Source of the DNA: Homarus americanus
Lineage: Eukaryota; Arthropoda; Malacostraca; Decapoda; Nephropidae
DNA length: 64,000 nucleotides
Direction: 5' to 3'
Assembly: GCF_018991925.1 (NCBI RefSeq)
Contig: NW_024742338.1
Location: 3,490,750-3,554,749, forward strand
In this document: positions 24,501 through 34,665 of the stretch, piece after piece
Layout: every line of letters begins with the position of its first letter
How positions within the stretch are numbered: position 1 is the first letter of the stretch
Notes under the pieces: generated by a model
Databases searched by the model: none
Told to the model about the DNA's origin: nothing
The model's input: only the letters and a program-made list of their open reading frames with translations
Program-made: the position numbers and the translations under genes

Positions 24501-25545
24501 CTTTCCAGGCTTTGCTGAGGGATGTGTGTTGGTTCAGGCTGTTGACATATGTCTCCCATGCATTTTGTCTGAGTTCGTTTACACGTTCCCTGACAGCAGC
24601 AAGGGAAGCTTGATACAATTGTAACATTTGAGGTGTTCTAAATTGTCTGTAACCCTTACCCACCCTCCTGACCCTAGCCCTGAGTTTTTTCAGCTCAGGG
24701 TCATTATAGCACTGCTGTTGCCTGTTCCCATTATGCTGACCACGTTTTCTCCTTTTTTTGGTGGAGGCATTGTTGGTGAAGTATACATAAGTCCTATCTA
24801 TCAGATCGTCATGGAAACTTTGGTAGTTGTCAGGCTTGTAGTCCTTGTACCAGTCATGGATGAAGTCTATGAACTGGCTTTCATGTTCTTGCTTGACTGT
24901 GATTCTACGTCTGTTGAGTTTACCACCAGTGGGGGTGTCATTGGCTACATGTATACTAGCTTGGATTGGGCTGTGGTCAGACATAAGATCAGTGACAACA
25001 TCAGAGCTATGAGTTGTGTATGATAGATTAAAGCCAATACATTTGTCTAGACCCCCGCCATAGATGTGTGTTGGTTCATTATTACCTATAATTTGAACAT
25101 CTTCATATGCGCTGAGAAGTGAGATAAGTCTCCTACCATTGGTGTTAGTGGTGGAGTCACCTAATTTCTTGTGTCTAGTATTCAGGTCACCCATCAGGAC
25201 AGTGGGCTCAGTGTGTAAAAAGTCTGGGAGATCTGTGTACTGAAGCTGATCTGAGGGAGCATAGGCGTTTAGCACGTTGAGTGTGGAGTTGCCCAGGTGG
25301 ATAGTGATCCCATGGTACTGAAGGTTGGTAGTCTTTTTGGATACAAGAGGTACATGCGGGAGTGACTTCTTAACATACATCAAACATGTGTGAGTAGAAC
25401 TAGGATCATAATACACATAATTGGGCAGACTGGGTGGGGGCTTACCATCATCACTACATATAACACCATCCATCTTCAGATCGGTAAAGTAGTTTCCGAG
25501 ATTCTCGTGCGGACACACAAACAAATAAACACAGACATACTTCTT
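21548..25545 (-). mobile_element. 5'-truncated LINE with RNase H (I/Nimb-like)
   Basis: The element runs on the minus strand from a truncated 5' end near 25,545 to an A-rich tail (AAATAAAAATAAATAAAAAT) at about 21,549-21,568. Just before the tail the 3' UTR has an AATAAA and a hairpin, GCCGCTTGCAGCGGC at 21,569-21,583 (plus-strand coordinates). The 3' UTR is about 325 bp. No gag-like first ORF is present. EN-RT-RNase H order with a terminal Cys/His cluster fits the I/Nimb/Outcast/Ingi groups; the exact clade needs a tree. Confidence 0.85.
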
Positions 25546-25548
25546 GTT
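21892..25548 (-). CDS. LINE ORF2 polyprotein: endonuclease, reverse transcriptase, RNase H
   Basis: About 1,210 uninterrupted codons, numbered here from position 25,524; the frame opens after a stop at 25,549. Residues 1-200 are an exonuclease-endonuclease-phosphatase domain with GDLNTRH (about 110) and SDHSP (about 180), but the N-terminal Asn and Glu motifs are missing. Residues about 470-720 are reverse transcriptase: FRPISLTS, GTPQGGVLSP and catalytic YADD near 640. RNase H I follows: YTDGS near 934, a Glu in TELVAILTAIK, ITDS, and WIPSHIGL...D. The C-terminus (about 1,150-1,180) has CKVC...HTLEHYVLDC, a Cys/His cluster. There is no ATG at the natural start. With no internal stop over 3.6 kb, the insertion is recent. 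It cannot be a full-length active copy because its 5' end is missing. Confidence 0.9.
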   Translation of the reverse strand, partial: NKKYVCVYLFVCPHENLGNYFTDLKMDGVICSDDGKPPPSLPNYVYYDPSSTHTCLMYVKKSLPHVPLVSKKTTNLQYHGITIHLGNSTLNVLNAYAPSDQLQYTDLPDFLHTEPTVLMGDLNTRHKKLGDSTTNTNGRRLISLLSAYEDVQIIGNNEPTHIYGGGLDKCIGFNLSYTTHSSDVVTDLMSDHSPIQASIHVANDTPTGGKLNRRRITVKQEHESQFIDFIHDWYKDYKPDNYQSFHDDLIDRTYVYFTNNASTKKRRKRGQHNGNRQQQCYNDPELKKLRARVRRVGKGYRQFRTPQMLQLYQASLAAVRERVNELRQNAWETYVNSLNQHTSLSKAWKDINIIRGKNRRHVSHPNPLQKSNELITKWAHVSSYDMLPARTRGLLDAKSVERSNLISFMLGKQHDECDVPYTEWELDAALARGRSTSPGEDGVTYNIIRLLRRVPGNPLLVLYNMSHAEGQLPTSWTSSIVVPIPKPGQPDAFRPISLTSCLCKTFERMVLGRLLYRIREHMSPNINGFTHGKGVHNCITTFLTVHGDERHRYTTFLDLKAAFDIANRQLILYELAKMDIGGRLLHWISGYLTNRRAAALFQGYKSEVKDMQLGTPQGGVLSPTLFNVLMNALLNLIPDNPSNISISYADDILIHTKTHREMQTTLNHVYAACEHLGLIISTEKTKVFNKQAGNRKRGPAKFKIGNNTIDYVSSFKYLGVSVPCTLPAIQQLTRQCTDRLRPLRSVAGYSPHYGANIRIVKTMYLGYIRSLIDYHAPALVIRDGKGVDKLEKMQNKALRIILGCPMSTKVLNMRKELGIPSVKDRIIEVNLMIALRLLRGDPDNIVSLKLLECMNHGTTESKWIQTTATHMKMFGLDHLYKVETQQRFLPPWRTVPFDITIPTYPPKKLIIQSIYLQHTAKLRALEHIHTLQTDDNITQTIYTDGSLNTACGRAGSAIVVTQPDGNIIEKGVRINNWASTLQTELVAILTAIKFIETTVTDSLIITDSLSSLLALGTLDSGCHALVSEARHKYACLVDRGVRVKLLWIPSHIGLIKHDRVDALAKLASNKDTVEYNLGLSKRTLKTVIRKELIDEFDASRQVQTGTSRSIGYHDEMYQVKHVYGASNKITRLQDVVTARLRLGYKYLWQYVPQADVNKTKCKVCGHTYGHTLEHYVLDCVKIEPFRDRSKHTVCEMAQHFISNGKIADILRLYPLFCT

Positions 25549-25549
25549 T

Positions 25550-26170
25550 TACATATATATAGATAAATGTGTGTATTTTTACAGTAGCCATTGTTCCAAG
25601 GAAGGGGTGACGACCTCTAGCCAGGTTCTTGTGGAGCTGGCTGAGCAACTTATCTTTTGTTTTAATAAGAGTGGAAGGAAGGGGCAAGAAGACAAGTGTT
25701 GGAGAGGCCAAGGATAGTGTCCTTTGGTCACTCTCATCTTTTTAATGAAACATTTTTACTGTGGGAATTTTACGTTAATAAGCATCTTATCTTTTAGTAA
25801 ATATATAGATGACTAACATACGTACAGTCTAGTTCTCATAATGATTGAATAGGCTGTGTTAATTACATAAACAATCTTCAGGTAAGTTTAAGCATTTATT
25901 GATCTTTAACATTTATTTTACATATAAGAATTTTCTAAAAAAAAATGAAGAATTTACTGACGGTGTTTGTGTTAAGTATTCAGTCGTTAATAAAAGCAGT
26001 GGGTTAATACAATGGTAGAAGATGGTGTTACAGCTACAGGAGGAGACGCTGTACCCGTGTTCCTATCTTATCTACCATGGTTAACCTGATCTCTCACTCC
26101 CCCCCTTTTCTCTTTTTTGTTTGCAGAGCTTCCTAAAAAAATTTCGTGAATTGTCGGTGCGGGCTTAGGT
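25550..26170. other. Intergenic, no gene supported
   Basis: AT-rich sequence between the LINE 5' end and the protease remnant. No recognisable frame or repeat. Confidence 0.35.
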
Positions 26171-26176
26171 GGTCAC

Positions 26177-26885
26177 TCAGACGGTCTTGAGGCGTTTGTT
26201 TCCTTTTTCTTGAGCAGGTGATAGTGGGCGTTTTAGGGTAGGCTTTTGTTGTGGGCGGAGATGTTCATATATGGACAACCTAAAGGAACAGTCCTCCAAT
26301 TCGGAAGGCAGTCCAGCCTCTTTAAGCATAACTTGGGCCAGACTGAACGCCTTCTCATCCGACTGTGGTCCCATATAAGTTATGAATAAATCTGCCAAGT
26401 AAGCGGAGGGTACTTTTGGGTGGTCGGCGGCGTATGACATGAATGCCAAGGAGTAAAACATGCATGAATTGACTCCGTATCCCTGGAGTTTGCAATGAGT
26501 GTAGTGAAGGATGGCATGCGGCTGAATTCTGTCCACTGCCTCTCTGACATGTGGGAGGATACCGGCATTTTCACTATCGAAATAGCTGAATTCGCCGTCT
26601 TCGCCTCGCCAAAGAGCTGTTGCGTGAGTGGCCATATCTTTTGGGAATGGAACCCCTGGGGCCCAAGGTTATAGTCCATGCACAGCGACGAACAGAAAGA
26701 CACCTTGTCCAGGGTTTAGAGCGAAGTTTTAGTAATCATGGGCGGTAGTCATAGTGCAGCAACGCCCTACGGCTCTCTTGGTGGCACAGAGGAGCTGTAG
26801 AAATTCTCTGAAGGTCAGTATCCTTTTTCTGCTCCAGCCCGGGATAGTACTCGCGGACAATTTTCACCTCACCATTGCCCATTTT
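26177..26885 (-). pseudogene. Adenain-like cysteine protease remnant (Maverick/virus-derived)
   Basis: A minus-strand frame of 152 codons (26,635-26,177) has the layout of adenovirus-type C5 proteases: a candidate catalytic His at residue 4 (MATHATALW), an acidic residue in YFDS (Asp20), a Gln and Cys in QGYGVNSC (Gln51 and Cys58). The Gln-Cys distance of 7 and His-acid distance of 16 agree with adenain (7 and 17). A basic tail (KRPLSPAQ... then KRLK) follows. Upstream in the same frame protein-like sequence continues but is broken by stops near 26,670 and 26,730, and a further short frame starts at ATG near 26,883. The N-terminal part is therefore decayed. Such proteases occur in Maverick/Polinton elements, adintoviruses and related DNA viruses. 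No capsid, polymerase or integrase lies nearby. Confidence 0.62.
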
Positions 26886-26994
26886 GCACTATTTTAGCTC
26901 AAGCTTTCCTAACATTTGCCTCATCAAATTAAAATATCGAGAGTTTCTTCAAAAGTGTCCAATTATAAGTACCCTCAACATATAGTGAAGAGCT

Positions 26995-28765
26995 TTGTAG
27001 TGTAGTGAACATACAGTAGTGTAGATCATGGTGTAGTAGATACACAGTAGTGTAGATAAGTGGAGTGGATATAGTGTACACGAGTGTAGTGGATATAGTG
27101 TAGATGATAGTGTAGTGGATATAGTGTAGATGATAGTGTAGTGGATATAGCGTAGATGATAGTGTAGTGGATATAGTGTAGATGATAGTGTAGTGGATAT
27201 AGTGTAGATGATAGTGTAGTGGATATAGTGTAGATGATAGTGTAGTGGATATAGTGTAGATGATAGTGTAGTGGATATAGCATAGATGATAGTGTAGTGG
27301 ATATAGTGTAGATGATAGTGTAGTGGGTATAGTGTAGATGATAGTGTAGTGGATATAGTGTAGATGATAGTGTAGTGGATATAGCGTAGTGGATATAGTG
27401 TAGATGATAGTGTAGTGGATATAGTGTAGATGATAGTGTAGTGGATATAGCATAGATGATAGTGTAGTGGATATAGTGTAGATGATAGTGTAGTGGATAT
27501 AGTGTAGATGATAGTGTAGTGGATATAGCATAGATGATAGTGTAGTGGATATAGTGTAGATGATAGTGTAGTGGATATAGTGTAGATGATAGTGTAGTGG
27601 ATGCAGTGTAGATGATAGTGTAGTGGATATAGTGTAGATGATAGTGTAGTGGATATAGTGTAGATGATGATTAGCAGTGGATGCTGGTGTATGATTATAG
27701 TGTGGTGGATATAATGAAGATTTTAGTGTAATTGGATATGGTGTTTGATGCTGGTGTGGTGGGATGTAGACAGATTTGGTGTGGTGGATATAAATTGGCC
27801 AGATGTGTTAGTGCAAGTGGATGTGGTGTAGATGATAGTGTGAGTGGATTGAGTGTAGATATTGGTGTAATTGGATATAGTGCTTAGATAGTGATTAATG
27901 AAAAGTGGATATAGTGTATATAATTGTATATGATAGCTGTAGTGGATATAATTAGATGATGAGTATAGTGGATATAATTAGCAGAGTGATAGTGTAGTGG
28001 ATATAGTGTAGATGATAGTGTAGTGGATATAGTGTAGATGATAATTGTAGTGGATATAGTGTAGATGATAGCATGAGTGAATATAGTGTATATGATAGTG
28101 TAGTGGATATAGGTGTAGATGATGAGCAAGGTAGATATAGTGTAGATGATGGTTAATTGGATTATAGTGTAGATGAAGTAATTGTAGTGGATTATAGTGT
28201 AGATGATGGTGTAGTGGATATAGTGGAATGGTAAAGTGTAGTGGATATGAGTGCTTAGATGATAGTGTGTGGATATAGTGTAGATGATAGTGTAGTGGAT
28301 ATAGTGTGAGTGTTAGTGTAGTGAATTATAGTGTAGATGATAGTGTAGTGGATATGGTGTAGATGATAGTGTAAAGTGGATATAGTGTAGATGATGAGTG
28401 TAGATGATGATGTAGTGGATATAGTGTATAGTGTGTATATGATAGTGTGAGTGGTATAGTGTAGATTGTAGTGTAGTGGTTAGTGTAGATGAGAAGTAGT
28501 GTAGTTATGGATATAGTGTAGATTATAGTGTGGATTTAGTGTGTAGTGGATATAGTGTAGATGATGAGTGTAGTGGATATAGTGTAAGATGAAGGTGTAG
28601 TGGATATAGTGTAGATGTTGGTGTAGTGGATATAATTAGCAGATGATAAGGTGTAGTGGATGGTGTGGCGATGATAGTGTGGTGGATATAGTGTAGATGA
28701 TGGTGTGGTGGATGTAAGTGTGGAGTAAGTAAGTGTAGTGGATGTGGTGGCAGATGAGTGTGCAG
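26995..28765 (+). repeat. 26-bp minisatellite (GTAGTGGATATAGTGTAGAT core)
   Basis: A tandem array of a 26-bp unit built on GTAGTGGATATAGTGTAGAT plus GATAGT. Units from about 27,060 to 27,660 are nearly identical; from 27,660 to 28,765 they become progressively irregular in length and sequence. Long open frames read from the minus strand simply translate this repeat. Confidence 0.93.
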
Positions 28766-28769
28766 GAGG

Positions 28770-29091
28770 TAACCGCTTACTACTACTTGAACACAGTTCT
28801 ATCATTCCTTTTACCTGTCTAATTAAAACCTATATCACCTGTTTATTTTATACAACAATATTTAATTACAAAAAAATCCCCTGTTTTTTTACTGTTAAAA
28901 TAATATCCAAACAAATAAAACTAAATTGAGATAATGATCCCTCACCATTGGACGCTGCTTTAGCAAAGAACCTGTGTATTTATTCATGATCACTTTTAGA
29001 ACGGTTTCCAATATTTATTTGTTTTTTCTTCTGATATTATACTAAATACAGAGGATTAATTTGGGGCTTGGTGATCATATAAAGTTATTAG

Positions 29092-29092
<1 letters not shown>
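28770..29092. other. Intergenic, no gene seen
   Basis: AT-rich flank of the minisatellite with no supportable feature. Confidence 0.4.
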
Positions 29093-29138
<46 letters not shown>

Positions 29139-29408
29139 ACCACCACACACACAGGCCAGTTCAAAAGAAATTCGAGAAGTAATGTAATACTGAGGAGGCA
29201 ACTCCGACACTGTCATAGATTGAATAGACCAAACCACCATGCCAGGACTGGGAGGAGGAGGAGATAAGAGAGGGGTTTAGAGAGGAGGTCAGGAGGCGTT
29301 GGAGAAAGAGGTAGGAGGAGAGAATGGGAGGAATGGGAGGGTACTGTGCATGAGATGGGAGGAGACGAGGAAGGCAGGAAATGGGAGAGAAAAATGTGTC
29401 TTAGAAGA

Positions 29409-29460
<52 letters not shown>
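29093..29460. repeat. (AC)n and (GT)n microsatellites with purine-rich interval
   Basis: (AC)n at 29,093-29,138 and (GT)n at 29,409-29,460 flank a purine-rich stretch (GGAGGAG, GGGAGGAATGGG) at about 29,245-29,400. Confidence 0.92.
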
Positions 29461-29462
<2 letters not shown>

Positions 29463-29728
29463 ATGTCTGTGTGTATACATATAAAAACCCCTGTATAGAT
29501 GACGTCCCATACACATATCTATACCAACAGATAACTACAATAAAAATAGCAATACTCCAAACACCTCAGTTAGGGTATTCAAAAACAACCCTTAACACCC
29601 TCCAACATACACCCAGGTAAAGCACTTTCTTGTCCCAGGTATCACATCCAGTACAACACCTGGTTTCAATTTTCTGTCAACACATAAACGTATTTATTTG
29701 TTTATATCTCAGGTCCAGATAAACACAG

Positions 29729-29842
29729 GGGGCTGGGTGAGGTAGGGAGGGGCTGGGTGAGGTAGGGAGGGGCTGGGTGAGGTAGGGAGGGGCTGGGTGA
29801 GGTAGGGAGGGGCTGGGTGAGGTAGGGAGGGGCTGGGTGAGA
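29729..29842 (+). repeat. 20-bp tandem repeat, six copies
   Basis: Six near-identical copies of GGGGCTGGGTGAGGTAGGGA. G-runs in every unit make G-quadruplex formation plausible. Confidence 0.95.
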
Positions 29843-29899
29843 TGTCAAATATCTTTGTTTTGGGGAAAAATGGAAAGATGAGTTCCGCCAGGAATGCTT

Positions 29900-30620
29900 A
29901 AAATTGACCCCACAAGATTTGAAAGGTCACTGCTAAGAAGAAGAGTGAAGAACTCCTGCTCCCTCTCTTTGGCCAACTTTTATGGCACGATGAAGAAGAC
30001 ACCAATGTATAAACTCTCCAAACATCTTGATGATTATTGATCACACAGACCCGACAACAGTTGATGCAGTTCTCTGACGTAATGTTTGTCACTGCCGCTA
30101 GACTTGCCTCTCACTTTTGTATAATGTAGCAGAGTTGGTCCTGAAGATCATCAGCAGTGCAAATATATGAAAAGCATTGATAATGTTGAGCAACGGGCAA
30201 GAGGTGTAAATGATGGACCACTTGAGTTACGTCCTACAGATCTCAGACACACCTTGAGATCACCACATTTTAATACTTCACTGATCAAGTTCTTCCTGGA
30301 GAGATGGAATGATAACAAGTACATGCAGCCATCATAAAACATAAGAGAGTTGTTGTACCTGACGAGTATTGTCTGCAGGATACATCAACACTATCAGGAA
30401 ATGAAGAACACAATGAGGCACCTGAGTGTGTGTGCTCACACGTGGAGGCCAACACCATCCCAGTGTGCTGTCAGAGGCAACACCAAGACAGAATGTTGAT
30501 GTCCGTATAAAGGACACTAATATCATGGTTATCATTATACACCGCGCCAGACAACTCAAAGCCAACATGTGGACCTGGGACGTTCTAGTGACAACACCAG
30601 GACAAGGTCGGTACCACATA
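29900..30620 (+). pseudogene. Remnant of transposon-associated 'DTDI' protein family
   Basis: Several plus-strand frames together trace a protein family common as multicopy genes in marine invertebrates. About 30,165-30,330 reads ARGVNDGPLELRPTDLRHTL and SLIKFFLERWNDN. About 30,370-30,440 has a degraded EE/HNEA region. About 30,490-30,610 reads VRIKDTNIMVIIIHRARQL and ANMWTWDV. Family members carry NDGPLELRPTDLRH, an HEEADTR motif and a DTDI/V-hydrophobic motif in this order. Frameshifts and stops show it is dead. The family's function is unknown; its copy number suggests spread by a mobile element. Recognition is from memory of the motif pattern. Confidence 0.5.
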
Positions 30621-30622
30621 CA

Positions 30623-30625
<3 letters not shown>

Positions 30626-30675
<50 letters not shown>
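30626..30675 (+). repeat. (CT)n microsatellite
   Basis: About 25 uninterrupted CT dinucleotides directly after the protein-family remnant. Confidence 0.95.
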
Positions 30676-30679
<4 letters not shown>

Positions 30680-31660
30680 GTTTGTGTTGTGTCTTGTGTA
30701 AATATTTTGTTGCTGCTCGCCCTGTGGTTCTGTTCTTCCTATACTATAAGCTCAGTGAGTACAACTTTTATTATGTTGATTGTGTAAAGTTTGTTATGGT
30801 AAGTAATGAGTGATACTGTTTTATTATGTTCGCTGAGTGGAAAGTTTATTACCCCCCTCACTGAGTTTTGTAATTTATTACGAGAAGATCCTGAGGGTGT
30901 TACCACGACCTCTGAGTAGGCGTCAATAACTGGCGGTGTTGTTGTCCCACACAAGAGGAAAAAAGGTGTAACAGCCTCGTGCAATACTGAACACTGGTGA
31001 GAATGGTCGTGTTGGCTGACTGACGCAAGAGTCGGGCCGGGCTGCCTTAACATCCGTCATGACGCTGCCTTAGAACAACACGTTACGTTGCTCAAGAATA
31101 ATAAAATAGAAATGGAATAAAATTGGTCTACTTATCAGAATATTTCTTAGCTTCAAGGAAAAGGAAAAACAAAATCATTTGATGTACGCAGTAAGATCGT
31201 CTCATGTTTGCTGTATGTTCAGTAAATGGCACAATAATAATAATCCAATGTTTAGTATGCTCGACGAGTGGCATAATACAACGGTAACGTATACAAGATA
31301 ATACTTAATTCATAATATACTTACCGCCTTTGTTTATCTATTCATACGGATGAGGTAGTGAGGAAGAAATATTATAAAGTTATGTTGTGATATTATACCA
31401 AGTTTTATTATTATTATGTTATACAGAACAGATAGAGAAATAAGATCTAGAAAGTCGAGTATTTTTACGCGTTCACCTTTCCGGATTACTCAACATGTTA
31501 CGATAAACTACTTTACTTCATCAACCCGCCAAACACAACGTCGCCATTACATTTAGGATGTCTGCCTACCCACACTACATCTATCACTTCACCACAAATT
31601 ACTGAACAAACACAAACAACATATGACAAATCAGGCCACACGTTAATCTATTTTCATGAT
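30680..31660. other. Intergenic, no gene supported
   Basis: AT-rich DNA with small frames only. No motif or splice pattern can be assigned. Confidence 0.35.
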
Positions 31661-31663
31661 GGA

Positions 31664-31721
<58 letters not shown>

Positions 31722-32063
31722 TCCTTGTTACATCACCTCGTCCTCTGCTCATTGGTCAGCCCCTCCCCCCTCAGGCTCTGCGCCACCCCTGTCACGTGTT
31801 CCTCTCTCCGCTGCGCTGCCGGCGGTAGGGTGGTGGTGGTAGACATGGAATGATTTTGGTAGTAGTGGTGTGTAACTAATAGTGGTAGTAGTGATGGTGG
31901 TAATAATAGTGGTAGTAGTGATAGTGGTAATAATAGTGGTAGTAGTGATGGTGGTAGATCACAGAATAATGTTCTCAGTATCGACTAATGCTCGGGTGAA
32001 GATGGTGGGACTACCCCCTCCCCCATCCAATATGTTGACACAAATAGTTGGCAACCCTCCTAA

Positions 32064-32124
<61 letters not shown>
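31664..32124. repeat. (AC)n microsatellites with GTAGTGGTAATAATAGTG array
   Basis: (AC)n at 31,664-31,721 and 32,066-32,124. Between them, at about 31,870-31,955, are a few copies of a GGTAGTAGTGATGGTGGTAA-type unit. Confidence 0.9.
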
Positions 32125-32126
<2 letters not shown>

Positions 32127-32248
32127 TACCATAAAATACACACATAATTGAGTGTAAGTGTACCACGGGTGTAAGTGTACCACGGGTGTTAGAGGTACAT
32201 TACGACACCATCAGCTTTCACCAACACCTTCCAGTAATAAACCTCGCA

Positions 32249-32330
32249 TGACGTCATCACCTGCCCCATGACGTCACTACCTGCCCTGCATGACGTCAGC
32301 ACATGATTTTACCGCGCAAAAATTTCCCGC
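32249..32330. promoter_or_regulatory. Triple CRE cluster next to E2F-like sites
   Basis: Three perfect palindromic TGACGTCA sites (CREB/ATF/AP-1 type) lie at 32,249, 32,269 and 32,291, spaced 20 and 22 bp, about two helical turns. They are followed by GCGCAAAA (complement TTTTGCGC, E2F type) at 32,314 and TTTCCCGC (E2F consensus) at 32,323. The next 80 bp are GC-rich. No gene could be attached on either side, so it is a candidate promoter or enhancer. Confidence 0.5.
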
Positions 32331-32449
32331 AAGTTGCATGTGTACTGCGCAGATCTGGGGCGCCCCTGGGCCTCCACCGAGCACTAACCCCCGAGGACGA
32401 GGTGTTAACCCTTTGAGTACAGTGGTTTTACCCTTTGAGAACTAAAGCT

Positions 32450-32975
32450 TAACCAAACCTAACCTAACCTTATCTAACCATCACACCACCACATCACCAC
32501 ACTACCACACCACCACATACACCATCACAATACCACACCACCAACACACCATACACTACCATACTATCACACCACCACATCACCACACTACCACACCACC
32601 ACATCACCACACCACACATCACCACACCACACATCACCACACTCTCTCCTTCACCTCCAATAAGAGTGACCAGACCAGTTCTAGACCTGCTTGTAGGTGT
32701 GTGGGCAGATGTGTGAGTCAATCATGAAGGACAGGTGTGGAGGCTAGGTTTAAGGGAAGGTAATGAAGACCAAGTTTTTAAAATCCGGTGTGGGAGTCAG
32801 GTGTGGGAGTCAGGTATGGTTGTGTTAAGCAGGAGATGGAATATCGTTCATCCCCCCCCCCCCCACACACACAGGGGTAATGTTACGGAACAAAATATTA
32901 ACCAAACCTAATGTAAACTAAAATTAACCTAACATTAACCTAGCATTAACTTAACCTAAACCAAACCCAGTTGTA
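32450..32975. repeat. AACCT patches and ACCACCACA low-complexity tract
   Basis: AACCTAACCT at about 32,456-32,477, a CACCACACTACCACACCACC-type tract at 32,485-32,645, a C11 run at 32,852-32,863, and AACCTAACATTAACCTA at 32,905-32,965. Confidence 0.8.
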
Positions 32976-32995
32976 AGTTGTTGGAAAGGCGAGGT

Positions 32996-32998
<3 letters not shown>

Positions 32999-33037
<39 letters not shown>

Positions 33038-33052
33038 TAATGATATTAATGT

Positions 33053-33092
<40 letters not shown>

Positions 33093-33203
33093 AGGAGGAG
33101 GTAGGTGAATTTTAAGTGGGGAGGAGGAGGGAGGGGCGTGTCGAGGAGAAGAAGAAGAAGAAGAAGAAGAAGAAGAAGAAGAAGAAGAAGAAGAAGAAGA
33201 AGA
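32999..33203. repeat. (GT)n, (GT)n and (GAA)n microsatellites
   Basis: (GT)n at 32,999-33,034 and 33,057-33,091; (GAA)n of about 18 units at 33,148-33,203. The GAA tract could form a triplex. Confidence 0.95.
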
Positions 33204-33334
33204 GAGGGTGTAGCGAGAAAGATATACATGTCATAGTATTGAAGTAGGAAGAGTGGTATTTCTGCAACATGTGTGCAACAATAACAACTCTTTTAGTAGC
33301 GTCAGCTGATCATCCTTGCAACACACGTCTTCCA

Positions 33335-33446
33335 CACACACACACACACACACCTTTCACCAAGACACACACACACACACACACACACCTTTCACCAAGA
33401 CACACACACACACACATACACTTAATGTTTTGGTCACTAGAATTTC

Positions 33447-33478
<32 letters not shown>

Positions 33479-33480
33479 TC
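33335..33480. repeat. Compound (AC)n / (GT)n microsatellite
   Basis: Three (AC)n blocks separated by a repeated CTTTCACCAAGA word (33,335-33,420), then (GT)n at 33,449-33,478. The AC and GT blocks are complementary and could fold. Confidence 0.93.
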
Positions 33481-33837
33481 AATGTGTGTGTATTTCACCA
33501 GGTCTCTATAAATTACATAGTGGTATTGGTGACTTTTTTAAACTGGTATAATAGTCTTGGTGAAGTGACCCAATACTATAGACGTTTGGTGACCACACTG
33601 ACGACGACAATCAACCAGTAGATACTTGGTGATATAACTTGGTGATCGAGTATAATATTCCACCCAATCTATTGTAGTTGTTTTTGGTGACCTTAAAATA
33701 CCGTAGTCATCTTGGTGAAGCAATTTTTTTCCGGGTTACTTGGTGATTGGACTTGGTGATTGAGTATAGTACTTTGCCTTATACCATAATTATCATGATT
33801 CCAAGTAATTATGGTGATCTTAGTGAAGAAATCTGGG

Positions 33838-34075
33838 GTTAGGTTAGGTTAGGTTAGATTAAGCTTGGTTAGGTTAAGCTTGGTTAAGTCAGGATTAGAG
33901 TGGTTATTCTTCAGGTGAAATAAGCTGGGATGTCTAATCTTTAGGTGATCCGTTTGCTGAATACTGATCTTTTTCCAGATAACCTAACCAAACCTAACCT
34001 AACCAAACCAAACCTAACCAAACCAAACCTAACCAAACCTAACCAAACCAAACCAAACCTAATCTAACCAAACCT
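33838..34075 (+). repeat. TTAGG-type block, dispersed core (copy 3) and inverted AACCT block
   Basis: GGTTAGGTTAGGTTAGG at 33,838-33,860 leads through TTAAGCTTGG units to the core CTTCAGGTGAAATAAGCTGG at about 33,908, followed by CTAATCTTTAGGTGATCC. From 33,980 the complementary AACCAAACCTAACC run continues to 34,075, so the block has inverted-repeat ends. Confidence 0.65.
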
Positions 34076-34079
34076 CAAT

Positions 34080-34530
34080 ATTTATATCGAGAGGAGGCGG
34101 GGGTAAATAATAATATAAATAGCGGTACAATAAGTATATATGTCAGGTCTTTAAGTTTTTATTAACGCTGGTATTATTCACGGCGTCAGAGAGCGGAAAG
34201 AACCAGTTTGTACGCTCGAAAATAAAAAGATATAATATTCAACTTACAAACGACAACTGTTAGAAAGCGAAAAGTATCATTGTTAAACTCAATATAAACT
34301 TCCTTAATCTAATTTAATATAATATAACTAGGCATAATAAAAAAAACATCATTAAGTAAATTATAGAAACAGTTAATTCGTCTAGTTTATTTAGTCTCGT
34401 AGTGTCTAACCCGGAATGTAAACAAACAACTTAAATATTTAGTACATTATATAAAAGACAAAATAGAAAGGAAGAGAATAGAAACTTTGAACAGGTGTAG
34501 TCTGTTGGTGTCTTTCTCTGGCCCACCACC
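34080..34530. other. Intergenic, no gene seen
   Basis: AT-rich, with no recognisable feature. Confidence 0.4.
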
Positions 34531-34531
34531 T

Positions 34532-34610
34532 GACACACACACACACACACACACACACCTCTCTCTCAAGTGTGTATTAATTGTCTGTCTGTCTGTCTGG
34601 GGCGTTGGGG

Positions 34611-34665
<55 letters not shown>

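Noticed and set aside
25454..25711. Frame upstream of the LINE as a gag-like first ORF
   Set aside because: It overlaps the truncated end, lacks zinc-knuckle motifs and is short.
26929..27531. 200-codon frame repeating LYPLHYHLHYIHYTIIYTIS
   Set aside because: Translation of the 26-bp minisatellite, not a membrane protein.
33838..34075. True telomere end (TTAGG)n
   Set aside because: Runs are short, diverged and internal, with unique sequence on both sides.
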